Below, piece by piece: positions 57,031 to 64,000 of a stretch of DNA of 64,000 nt. This stretch comes from Euzebya sp. (GTDB lineage Bacteria; Actinomycetota; Nitriliruptoria; Euzebyales; Euzebyaceae): assembly GCF_964222135.1 (NCBI RefSeq), contig NZ_CAXQBR010000089.1:1-64000 (forward strand), read 5' to 3'. Every line of letters starts with the position of its first letter. Position 1 is the first letter of the stretch. The position numbers and the translations under genes are program-made. The notes under the pieces were generated by a model. It made no database searches and was not told where the DNA came from. It worked only from the letters and a program-made list of their open reading frames with translations.

Positions 57031-57617
57031 TCAACCGCTGGTCCGCGCAGCGACCGCCTGCTCCCGCCCCCTCGACCCGGTCGGGATCGCGAAGAGCCAG
57101 GCGAACACGGCCATCAGCGCGGCGTACACGAGGTAGGCGATCACGCTTCGCACCAGCCCCAGCTCGGCCGCTTGGGCGGCGGTCACCGCCACGAGCAGGC
57201 CGACCCCGCCGACCGCTCCGAGCGCCGACGCGATCCGCACCCACCGTGCCAGGTCCGACGGCCCCACGCGAGCCCGCCAAGCACCCAGACGGGGACTGTG
57301 ATCGCGCCCGGTCCCGCCGCGATGAGCAGGAACGCGGCCGCGCCGACGATCCGCACGACGCCGCGCACGCCTCGCCGCCGGGCGCGTCGGCGGACGGCGT
57401 CGACGATCGACACCACCAGCGCGACCACGGTGACCAGGCCCACGATCGCGAGCGTCCCCGCCCAGGAGAACGACGGCTCGGTCGACACCAGGCGCATGAA
57501 GCCGCGGAAGGCCGCGCCCAGCGCGACCCCGCCGCTCAGCCCGCGGGCCACGATGCCGACCACGCCGGGACCGGAACCGCCGGAGGGGGAGAGGTGGGCG
57601 TCGCCGTCGACCGCCAC
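57031..57617 (-). pseudogene. Membrane protein, frame disrupted
   Basis: Two overlapping frames together give one protein of about 195 residues: the first from GTG 57617 (VAVDGDAHLSPSGGSGPGVV, then GTLAIVGLVTVVALVVSIVD and AAAFLLIAAGPGAITVPVWV), the second ending ARWVRIASALGAVGGVGLLV and VIAYLVYAALMAVFAWLFAI. A missing G in the GGGG run near 57263-57266 (minus strand TGGGGCC) would join them as LGGLAWGPSDLARWVRIAS. Five or six helices are predicted. Function unknown. It lies between the Rieske gene and the CWB2 remnant, in the same stretch as another single-base frame error. Confidence 0.6.
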
Positions 57618-57816
57618 GGGGGCGGTGGGACGAGCGGGGGGGCGGGAGCGGAAGCGGGGGTGGCGGGCAACGGGTCCTCCAGGGCGATGTCGGTGATGTG
57701 CCAGCGCTGTCGCGCACCGTCGTCGCCGCGGTTCCCGGAGCACGCGGAATGGACGTGTCGGCTACATTTCTCCGGTCCGGGGAACCGGGGAGCACCTCCC
57801 GTGCGACAGCGCGGGC

Positions 57817-58397
57817 ATGCGGACAGGAACGCTCGTGCGGGACGACCAGGAGCTGGTCGCGAGGGTGGCGGAGGGGGCCCGCGGCGACGCGTTCGCCGAC
57901 GCGATCACCGGCGGCGCCTACGCCGCGGAGGCCGGCGTGCCGATCCTGCTCACCCCCCGTCCGAGCTGAACGAGACGACCCGACGGTTCATCGTCGACCA
58001 CGGCATCGGCGAGGTCATCGTCCTCGGCGGCACCGCCGCGGTCGACCCGCCGACCGTCGACGCGATCCCCACCCTCACCCGCCGGATCGCCGGTGGCGAG
58101 CGCACCGGCACCGCCGCAGCCGTCGCGACCGAGCTGTGGGCCGCCGAGGGCCTGGCCGGCGGCGGTGTCGTGCTGGTCGACGTCCGCGCCGACGACGGCT
58201 GGCAGACCGCCCTGTCCGCGGCGGTGGTGTCGGCTCTGGCCAACGCGCCGCAGCTCGGGGTCGAGCCCCCTCCCGCCGGCGCCTCGTCGGCGACGCTGCA
58301 GACCGCGGCGCAGCTGGGCGCGCCGGTCATGGGCTTCGGCTCGACCGCCCAGGTGAGCGACGACCAGATCGCGGAGGTGACGACCGCAGCGGGCTGA
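57817..58397 (+). pseudogene. CWB2 repeat remnant, frame disrupted and 5'-truncated
   Basis: The frame from ATG 57817 reads MRTGTLVRDDQELVARVAEG and then the CWB2 core GDAFADAITGGAYAAEAGVP and ILLTP before a stop. One added C in the six-C run at 57953-57958 restores ILLTPPSELNETTRRF, IVLGGTAAVDPPTVDAI, RIAGGERTGTAAAVATE and GWQTALSAAVVSALANAPQL to the stop at 58397. No signal peptide or N-terminal module precedes it, so besides the frame error the gene has lost its 5' end. It is most like the last repeats of the protein at 34608-36671. A terminator still follows. Confidence 0.8.
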
Positions 58398-58429
58398 CCC
58401 GGGGGGGGCCGGACCGACCACCCCCCGGG
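58398..58429 (+). terminator. Intrinsic terminator after the CWB2 remnant
   Basis: CCCGGGGGG (58398-58406) pairs with CCCCCCGGG (58421-58429) across a 14-nt loop, directly after the stop codon. Confidence 0.75.
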
Positions 58430-58504
58430 CACGGCTGCCTCCCGGGCCGCTGCTGCGCCGCCGTGCCATCCTCGGGCACCAGCCCCGACCCGAGGACCGT
58501 GCCC

Positions 58505-59521
58505 ATGCCCCGCGCCCTGACCCGCTTCGCCGCCACCGCCACCACGACCGCGTTGGGGGTGGCGGCCTGGCGGGGGCTCGCGGACCGGCGTCGGCGGATC
58601 GCCGACGTCGTCCCCGAGCTGCGGGCCTGGTTCCTGCACCTCCCCCTCCACCTCACCAGCCGGACGGTCCTGCGCGCGGTCCGCGCCCTCCCCGAGACCC
58701 CCGCACCGGTCCTCGACGGCGTGGCGGTGACCACCCGCACGGTCGTCCGCGACGGCGAGCCCCCCGTGGAGGTCGTCTGCTACGAGCCGCCCACCCGCCC
58801 CTCCCCCAGCGGCGCCCTGCTGTGGATCCACGGCGGCGGGTTCGTCATGGGGACCGTCGGCCAGGGGCACGCCACGTGCAGCCGGGTGGCGGCCGAGCTC
58901 GGCGTCCTGGTCGTCAGCGTCGACTACCGCCTGGCGCCCGAGCACCCGTTCCCCGCCGGCCTGGGTGACTGCCACGACGCGCTGCGCTGGCTGCACGACC
59001 ACGCCGACGAGCTGGACGTCGACCCGGCCCGGATCGCGGTCGGCGGGGACAGCGCGGGGGGAGGGATGGCGGCGACCCTCTGCCAGCGCGCACGTGACCT
59101 CGGCGGTCCGCCGATCGCCTTCCAGGCCCTCGTCTACCCGATGCTGGACGACCGCACGGCCCTGCGCGACGACGTCGACGGCGTCGGGGACTTCGTGTGG
59201 ACACCGGCGTCGAACGCCTTCGCGTGGGAGGCCTACCTGGGTCATCCCGCAGGGGCCCCCGAGGACCGCCCCCATGCGGTCGCCGCTCGCGCCGACGACC
59301 TGGCCGGCCTGCCGCCCGCGTGGATCGGAGTGGGGACCCTCGACCTGTTCCTCGACGAGGACGTCGCCTACGCCCGCCGGCTGGAGGAGGCAGGTGTCGC
59401 CGTCGACCTGGACGTCGTCGAGGGGCTGTACCACGGCGGTGACGGCCTGCGCCCGGACGCGCCGATCTCGACCGCGTTCTCCCAGCGGATGCGCGACGCC
59501 CTGCGCGGGGCGATCACCTGA
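58505..59521 (+). CDS. Alpha/beta hydrolase of the HSL (lipase/esterase) family
   Basis: A 338-residue esterase. The HSL-family oxyanion motif is LLWIHGGGFVMGTVG, the Ser elbow VGGDSAGGGMAAT (Ser near residue 182), the catalytic Asp is in GVGTLDLFLDED and the His in VVEGLYHGGDG. It hydrolyses short to medium acyl esters, most likely. A short hydrophobic N-terminus (ATATTTALGVAAWRGLA) may associate with membrane but does not look like a cleaved signal. ATG 58505 was chosen because it follows a GAGGA-like leader at 8-10 nt and begins conserved sequence. It converges with the MarR gene across a shared terminator. Confidence 0.92.
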   Translation: MPRALTRFAATATTTALGVAAWRGLADRRRRIADVVPELRAWFLHLPLHLTSRTVLRAVRALPETPAPVLDGVAVTTRTVVRDGEPPVEVVCYEPPTRPSPSGALLWIHGGGFVMGTVGQGHATCSRVAAELGVLVVSVDYRLAPEHPFPAGLGDCHDALRWLHDHADELDVDPARIAVGGDSAGGGMAATLCQRARDLGGPPIAFQALVYPMLDDRTALRDDVDGVGDFVWTPASNAFAWEAYLGHPAGAPEDRPHAVAARADDLAGLPPAWIGVGTLDLFLDEDVAYARRLEEAGVAVDLDVVEGLYHGGDGLRPDAPISTAFSQRMRDALRGAIT

Positions 59522-59541
59522 TCACGACCCCTGATCAGGTG
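59515..59541. terminator. Bidirectional terminator
   Basis: A 10-bp stem (CACCTGATCA at 59515-59524, complement at 59532-59541) with a 7-nt loop overlaps both the hydrolase stop and the MarR stop. Confidence 0.85.
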
Positions 59542-60017
59542 GGGGCGCCGACCAGCCGGCTGAGCAGCTCGGCCATGACCGCCAGCTCCGCCGGCTCGTA
59601 GGCGGCCAGCAGCGCGCGCTCGGCATCCGACACGAGGGGCAGCGCCCGCTCGAGCGCCGCCCACCCCGCCTCGGTGAGCGCGAGCACCGCCACGCGCGCG
59701 TCGGCGGCCGACCGCTGCTTGGTGACCAGCCCCGCGTCCGCCATCCGACCCGACAGCCACGACATGTTGGGAGGGGTGGTGACCAGCCGGTCGTTCAGCT
59801 CGTACAGCGCCAGGGCCCCGTCCGGCGTGACGGCGAGCTCCATCAGCACGTTGAACTGCGGCAGGGTGAGCCCCGCCTCGGCGAGCGCCCGGTCGAGCGC
59901 GCGGGAGACGGTCGCGTTGGCCCGCAGGACCGCCACCGCGGCGCGGCTCCGCTCCCGATCGCGACCGGCGCCGCGGGCCAGGGCGGTGAACCGGGCGGGT
60001 TCGGGGGACGGGCTCAT
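59535..60017 (-). CDS. MarR-family transcriptional regulator
   Basis: A 160-residue repressor. ATG 60017 has CTGGAG 9 nt upstream. The winged HTH spans about 35-110 (ALDRALAEAGLTLPQFNVLM, ALYELNDRLVTTPPNMSWLS and GRMADAGLVTKQRSAADARV, where the wing Arg residues contact DNA). No regulatory Cys is visible, so an electrophile-sensing mechanism by thiol oxidation is not supported. It is divergent from the F420-reductase-like and VOC genes, and the palindrome between them sits on both promoters, indicating autorepression and control of those two genes. This module resembles MhqR-type quinone-response units, by analogy only. Confidence 0.93.
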   Translation of the reverse strand: MSPSPEPARFTALARGAGRDRERSRAAVAVLRANATVSRALDRALAEAGLTLPQFNVLMELAVTPDGALALYELNDRLVTTPPNMSWLSGRMADAGLVTKQRSAADARVAVLALTEAGWAALERALPLVSDAERALLAAYEPAELAVMAELLSRLVGAPT

Positions 60018-60041
60018 CGACGGCTGCTCCAGAGAAAAAGA

Positions 60042-60060
60042 TTCCAACTGGAAATATACA
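60042..60060. promoter_or_regulatory. MarR operator over divergent promoters
   Basis: TTCCA-AC-TGGAA at 60042-60053 is a short palindrome in an AT-rich island. TATACA at 60055-60060 is a -10 box for the plus-strand genes, and TATATT on the minus strand overlaps the same place. Confidence 0.82.
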
Positions 60061-60119
60061 CGCACCGGTCCGGGTTCACCTCCTCACACACCCCGACCCG
60101 TCCCACCAGGAGGACCCCC

Positions 60120-60749
60120 ATGCAGATCGCCATCATCGGCGCCGGCGCCGTCGGCAGCGCCGTCACCCGCGCCGTCACGTCGGTCGGCCACGACGCCGTC
60201 GTCGCCGCCCGGACCGACGAGAAGCTCACGCCGCTGGCCGAGGAGCTCGGTGTCCGCACCACCACCTCGAACGCCGAGGCCGTCACCGGCGCGGACGCCG
60301 TCGTCCTGGCCGTCCCCTTCGACGACGCCGTCGAGGTCGTGTCCCAGCTGGGCGACGCGCTCCGCGACACGATCGTCGTCGACGCGACCAACCCGCTCGC
60401 CGCCGACCTGTCCGGGTTGTCGGTCACCGACACCTCCGGTGCCGAGGAGATCCAGCGCGCCAACCCCGGTGCCCGGGTCGTGAAGGCGTTCAACACCGTC
60501 TTCGCGTCCAACCAGGCCGACCCGCAGGTCGACGGCGCCCCCCTCGACGGGTTCGTCGCCGGCGACGACGCCGAGGCGAAGCAGACCGTCAGCGACCTGC
60601 TCGCGGCCGTCGGCTACCGGCCGATCGACGTCGGAGGACTGCCCGCCGCCCGCCACCTCGAGGGCATGGCCTTCCTGAACATCGCCCTCAACGCCACCGG
60701 TGGCTGGGCGTGGCAGAGCGGCTGGAAGCTCGTCGGCCCGACCGGCTGA
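60120..60749 (+). CDS. NADPH:F420 reductase-like oxidoreductase
   Basis: A 209-residue single-domain Rossmann protein. The cofactor loop is MQIAIIGAGAVGSAVTRAVT, with AARTDEK giving an Arg that favours NADPH. DAVVLAVPFDDAVEVVSQLG, VDATNPLAADLS and the motif VVKAFNTVFASNQADPQV are the family hallmarks shared with NADPH-dependent F420 reductases and the Fno-like domain of some ferric reductases. F420 reduction or reduction of a quinone by NADPH is possible. CAGGAGG precedes the ATG by 7 nt. It is the first gene of a two-gene unit with the VOC gene under MarR control. Confidence 0.9.
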   Translation: MQIAIIGAGAVGSAVTRAVTSVGHDAVVAARTDEKLTPLAEELGVRTTTSNAEAVTGADAVVLAVPFDDAVEVVSQLGDALRDTIVVDATNPLAADLSGLSVTDTSGAEEIQRANPGARVVKAFNTVFASNQADPQVDGAPLDGFVAGDDAEAKQTVSDLLAAVGYRPIDVGGLPAARHLEGMAFLNIALNATGGWAWQSGWKLVGPTG

Positions 60750-60809
60750 TCCCGTCCCGTCCCGCATCCGCACCCGACCCCGAACGCCCAACCCGACGAG
60801 GAGCCCGAC

Positions 60810-61322
60810 ATGCCCATCTCACCCGTCCGCCTGAACCACGCCGTGCTGTTCGTCAGCCAGCTCGACCGCGCCGAGCGCTTCTACACCGAGGTCTTCGGCA
60901 TGGAGGTCGTGGCCCGCGAGCCCCGTGCGAACGCCGCCTTCCTGCGCCTGCCCCGATCGGGCAACCACCACGACCTCGGCCTCTTCGGCGTCGGCGGCCA
61001 GAAGCCCCCACGCGGCTCGGTCGGGCTGTACCACCTGGCCTGGCAGGTCGACACGATCGACGAGCTGGCCGAGGCCCGCAGGGCACTGCTCGAGGCCGGG
61101 GCGCTGGGCGGCGAGTCCAGCCACGGTGCGACGCTGAGCCTGTACGGCGCCGACCCCGACGGGAACGAGTTCGAGGTCATGTGGATGCTGCCCCGCGCCG
61201 AGTGGGGCGCCTACGAGAACGCCGCCCCCGTCGACCGTCTGGACCTCGCCGCCGAGGTGGCGCGCTGGTCCGGCGTGCAGACCGCTGCCGAGCTCACCCC
61301 GCGGCTGGGCACCACATCCTGA
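60810..61322 (+). CDS. VOC-family dioxygenase-like protein
   Basis: A 170-residue protein of the catechol-2,3-dioxygenase/glyoxalase-like superfamily. The N-module begins VRLNHAVLFVSQLDRAERFY, and YHLAWQVDTIDELAEARRAL opens the second half, where His is the second metal ligand, followed by LYGADPDGNEFEVMW with the Glu ligand. The H-x-E pattern (NHAV, YHLAW, NEFEVMW) fits an Fe/Mn site, so ring-cleavage or thiol-dependent detoxification is plausible. ATG 60810 has GAGGAG 8 nt upstream, 60 nt after the reductase stop. It is the last gene of the MarR-controlled unit and ends in a stem-loop with a single bulge. Confidence 0.92.
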   Translation: MPISPVRLNHAVLFVSQLDRAERFYTEVFGMEVVAREPRANAAFLRLPRSGNHHDLGLFGVGGQKPPRGSVGLYHLAWQVDTIDELAEARRALLEAGALGGESSHGATLSLYGADPDGNEFEVMWMLPRAEWGAYENAAPVDRLDLAAEVARWSGVQTAAELTPRLGTTS

Positions 61323-61344
61323 GGGGCCGACCGGCCGGCCCTCA
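61320..61344. terminator. Stem-loop with one bulge over convergent stops
   Basis: TGAGGGGCCG (61320-61329) pairs with CGGCCCTCA (61336-61344) with one bulged G and a 6-nt loop. It includes the stop codons of the VOC gene and the convergent ABC fusion gene. Confidence 0.6.
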
Positions 61345-63777
61345 CCGGGGGACGCGGCGGACCAGCACCACGGCGGTGAGGGCGAGGAATGCCACGGCGA
61401 TCCCACCGAGCACCGCCCACTGGGTCCAGCCGACCACGTCGAACTGCTCGGCGTACGTCGCGAGCAGCGTCGGGGCGGCCCGCTCGGACGACACCTCCCA
61501 CACGCCGACCAGGTCGACGGTGCCGGCCGCCGCCTGGAAGGCGTAGCGCAGCGGCATCGCCACGCTGATCGCCTCGCCCACCCCGATCATCGACGCGATC
61601 GGGAACAGCCCGCCGGCGAACAGCACCTGCGGCATCACCCAGGCCAGGACCAGGTCGTTGGCGGCCTGCGGGTTCGGCGCGAACGACGAGGTGAACAGGG
61701 CGAGCGCGAGGCCGACCAGCACGCTCAGGACCATCGTGACCAGCACGGCGCCGAGCTGGCCGGCCGACAGGTCCGGCAGCCGGTCGGTCACCCGCAGCAC
61801 CACCAGCATCAGCACCGACCCGACCGTCAGCGCGGGCGCGAGGAGGGTCAGCTTCGACAGGACGTAGGGGACGACGCGGAGGTCGACGAGCCGCTCGCGG
61901 CGGACGATCGCGAACTCGGTGACGATCTCCTGCACGCCGAGGATCAGCCCGAACAGGAACACGCTGAAGGGGAGGAGGAAGACCAGCAGGACGGTCGACC
62001 CGAGGTTCGCCGAGTCGGGCTCGATCAGGCCGGGCTCGAACAGCGCCACCATCAGCAGCGCGAAGGCGACCGGTTGGATGAACAGCGGCGCCAGCCGGTC
62101 GCGGTTGCGGACGAACACCGCGGCGTTGCGCCGTGACAGGGTCGCGAACTGCCGGACCGACCGGCGCACGCCGCCGCGCCGGGTGGCGGAGACCTCGGGG
62201 GAGGAGGGTGAGGGGCCGGGTCCCGGTCCGATCGGCGTCGCCGCGGGATCCGTCGGGGCGCGCACGGCCGCGAAGCGGCTCGCCCACCCCTCCGGCGTGC
62301 CCTCCTCCTCCAACCGGGTGTAGATCTCGTCGAACTCGGCGACCTCGAAGTGGGCGAGGGCGTCGTCGGGGGGACCGGCGAAGGCGAGGTGCCCGCCCCG
62401 CGCCAGCACGACCACCTCGTCGCACAGCCGCACGTTCTTCGTGGCGTGGGTCGTCAGCACGACCGTCGACCCGCGGCGACTGAGCTCCCGCAGCTGGCGC
62501 ATCAGCGCCGTGTCGGTGGCCGGGTCGAGCCCCGACGTCGGCTCGTCGAGGAAGAAGACCCGCGGCTCGGTGAGCAGCTCGACCCCGATCGACGCCCGCT
62601 TGCGCTGCCCGCCGGACAGCGCCGAGACGACGGTGTCCGCGTGCGGGGTCAGGCTGAGCGCCTCCATCGCCTCGGACACCGCGGCGTCGCGGGCGGCGGC
62701 GTCGGTGTCGTCGGGGAGCCGCAGCCGCGCGGCGTAGCCGAGGGTCGCCCGGACCGTCAGGTCGGTGTGGATGATGTCGTCCTGCGGCACGTAGCCGAGC
62801 ACCGCGCGGAACCGGTCGCGCTGGGCCCGGGCGTCCTGGCCGTTGAACAGCACCGTCCCCGACGTGGGCGGGCGGACCCCCGACAGGGCGTCCATCAACG
62901 TCGACTTGCCGGCGCCGGACCCGCCGACGATCGCGACCATCGTCCCGGCGCCGATCGACAGCGACACGTCCTGGATCAGGTTCACGCCGTCGGCGACGTC
63001 CTTGCGGAGCCCGACCGCGTCGATCCGGATCGCGTGCGGCTCGACGACGGTGGCCATCGCGTCGCCGGCCAGCACCAGGTGGGTGTCAGCCAGGAAGACG
63101 TGATCCCCCTCCTTCAGCAGCTGCCGGGTCACCGGCGCCCCGTTGACGTACGACGCCCCGTCGGTGGAGGTGTCCTCGAGCACCAGACCCTCGGCGGTCC
63201 GGGAGATCCGTGCGTGGTGGCGGCTGACCATCCGCGAGCCGAGCACCACGTCGTTGCCCGGGTCCCGGCCGATCCGGACCGACTGGCCGGGCTGCAGGCC
63301 CACGACCCCCCGGAGGGTCTCGGTGTCGACGCCGTAGTCGGCCTGCGCGCGGTGGCGGGCGCGCAGGGCGGCGGCGCGGGTCACCTGGTCGCGCAGCTGC
63401 GGGTGGGCGGCCCCGAGCCGGTGGAGCACCTCGACGTCCAGGGCCCACAACCGCGCCGGCGTCCGGGCGCGGACCGTGGCGGTGCGGTACCCGCCGCCGG
63501 TCAGCGCCCCCTCCCCGAACCACTCGCCGGCACCGAGCCGGGCCAGCACCTGGCCGCCGGGGAGCTCGACCTGCACCTCCCCGTCCTCCACCAGGTAGAG
63601 GGCGCCGGCGCGGTCGCCGGCGGCCACCACCACCTCCCCCGGGCTCGCCGCGACGGACTCGAGGGCCTGGGCGACGGCACGCAGGTCGAGCGGGCTGATC
63701 CCCTCGAACAGCGAGGTGCGCTCGACCGCCCGGAGACGCCGGGCCGCCTCGTCGGCGTCCGTCGGCGGTGCGGCCAT
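61342..63777 (-). CDS. Fused cNMP-binding, FHA, ABC ATPase and ABC-2 permease
   Basis: An 811-residue ABCG-like half-transporter with regulatory domains. Residues about 15-125 are a cyclic-nucleotide-binding domain (FEGISPLDLRAVAQALE, YLVEDGEVQVEL, WFGEGALTGG). Residues about 160-240 are FHA (VRIGRDPGNDVVLGSRMVSR, HHARI), which binds phospho-Thr. The ATPase (about 255-480) has Walker A GGSGAGKST, signature ALSGGQRKR, Walker B FFLDEPTSGLDP and TTHATKN. Six helices follow (about 545-811), typical of ABC-2 permeases. Export of a lipid or polymer precursor under second-messenger and Ser/Thr-kinase control is implied. ATG 63777 (MAAPPTDADEAA) was chosen over a longer form without conservation. Confidence 0.94.
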   Translation of the reverse strand: MAAPPTDADEAARRLRAVERTSLFEGISPLDLRAVAQALESVAASPGEVVVAAGDRAGALYLVEDGEVQVELPGGQVLARLGAGEWFGEGALTGGGYRTATVRARTPARLWALDVEVLHRLGAAHPQLRDQVTRAAALRARHRAQADYGVDTETLRGVVGLQPGQSVRIGRDPGNDVVLGSRMVSRHHARISRTAEGLVLEDTSTDGASYVNGAPVTRQLLKEGDHVFLADTHLVLAGDAMATVVEPHAIRIDAVGLRKDVADGVNLIQDVSLSIGAGTMVAIVGGSGAGKSTLMDALSGVRPPTSGTVLFNGQDARAQRDRFRAVLGYVPQDDIIHTDLTVRATLGYAARLRLPDDTDAAARDAAVSEAMEALSLTPHADTVVSALSGGQRKRASIGVELLTEPRVFFLDEPTSGLDPATDTALMRQLRELSRRGSTVVLTTHATKNVRLCDEVVVLARGGHLAFAGPPDDALAHFEVAEFDEIYTRLEEEGTPEGWASRFAAVRAPTDPAATPIGPGPGPSPSSPEVSATRRGGVRRSVRQFATLSRRNAAVFVRNRDRLAPLFIQPVAFALLMVALFEPGLIEPDSANLGSTVLLVFLLPFSVFLFGLILGVQEIVTEFAIVRRERLVDLRVVPYVLSKLTLLAPALTVGSVLMLVVLRVTDRLPDLSAGQLGAVLVTMVLSVLVGLALALFTSSFAPNPQAANDLVLAWVMPQVLFAGGLFPIASMIGVGEAISVAMPLRYAFQAAAGTVDLVGVWEVSSERAAPTLLATYAEQFDVVGWTQWAVLGGIAVAFLALTAVVLVRRVPR

Positions 63778-63928
63778 CCGGCCTCCTCTGCTGGTCGGCT
63801 GCGGGCAGCCTGCCACCGCGACCGGGTCCGGGGAAGTGGTGTCCGCACGTCGTCACATCCGGCGCCGTCACATCTGCGGCTCCCGGTCGTTCTCACGGGT
63901 GTCGGCCCCACGCCCAAGGACATCCACC

Positions 63929-64000
63929 GTGCAGACAGCCCGCCTCGCCCGCCTCGCCACCGCACTCCTCTCCGCCGTCGCGCTGACCCTCGCGCTGCTC
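63929..64000 (+). CDS. 5' end of a secreted protein gene
   Basis: GTG 63929 begins a signal-peptide-like leader running off the right edge; the visible 24 residues read MQTARLARLATALLSAVALT followed by LALL. AAGGA lies 9 nt upstream. The first residues resemble those of other exported proteins in the window, but nothing of the mature part is visible. The 150-nt spacer to the divergent ABC fusion gene contains CGTCACATC twice (near 63849 and 63867), of unknown meaning. Confidence 0.6.
   Translation, partial: MQTARLARLATALLSAVALTLALL

Overview
The window reads as chromosomal DNA of a free-living, very high-G+C actinobacterium. The evidence is the extreme GC codon bias, frequent GTG starts, F420-type (LLM and NADPH:F420-reductase-like) enzymes, a SARP/AfsR-type regulator and, above all, seven loci with type-2 cell-wall-binding (CWB2) repeats. 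That density suggests a deep-branching actinobacterium of the Nitriliruptoria/Euzebyales kind; this placement is an inference and no rRNA gene is present to test it. There are no tRNA or rRNA genes, phage genes, transposases or CRISPR arrays.

Layout. 1-4.3 kb: the C-terminal part of an L-lactate permease, a small membrane protein, a membrane-anchored serine hydrolase, and a MerR regulator/VOC protein pair behind a textbook MerR operator. 4.3-8.9 kb: a secreted CWB2 protein, a small acidic protein, a flavin monooxygenase that runs into a 62-bp tandem repeat array, and a small conserved protein. 9-15.4 kb: a MacB/LolCDE-type ABC exporter and a divergent NarL response regulator, a pseudo-receiver and a GAF-GAF histidine kinase. 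15.5-22 kb: a heterodimeric ABC exporter with one degenerate ATP site, an EamA transporter, an unknown 494-aa protein and a small GNAT enzyme. 22-31.9 kb: a large GGDEF-EAL protein, a fusion of an uncharacterised domain to a cupin, a CWB2/BP74-like protein, a catalase-fold-like protein, an LLM oxidoreductase and a CWB2 alpha/beta hydrolase. 32-39.8 kb: a second two-component pair, a DUF6069 membrane protein, a CWB2 beta-propeller protein and a 1008-aa SARP/NB-ARC/TPR regulator. 39.8-46.9 kb: a decayed ECF sigma factor/YCII pair, a Gfo/Idh/MocA dehydrogenase, another CWB2 propeller protein, an AraC-VOC pair, an RtcB ligase that has lost its C-terminus at a hairpin repeat, and a Cys-rich mini-protein. 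47-64 kb: a nuclease-like lipoprotein, GNAT, acyl-CoA ligase, a CWB2 M23 peptidase, a TetR-SDR module sharing one operator, an RluA synthase, a split zincin protease, ArsC-like and lipoprotein genes, a Rieske/DUF2231 protein, a split membrane protein, a CWB2 remnant, an HSL-type hydrolase, a MarR-F420 reductase-VOC module, and a cNMP-FHA-ABC-permease fusion. A new secreted protein begins at the right edge.

How it fits together. Most genes are single or two-gene units with their own regulator (MerR-VOC, AraC-VOC, TetR-SDR, MarR-reductase-VOC), which looks like a collection of small stress and detoxification switches. The unifying theme is the surface: a repeated CWB2 anchor, usually three copies, is attached to peptidase, hydrolase, propeller, DUF11-like and BP74-like modules. 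Five reading-frame problems are all repaired by adding one base in or next to a G or C run, so some apparent pseudogenes may be sequencing deletions. The ECF/YCII pair and the RtcB truncation cannot be explained that way.
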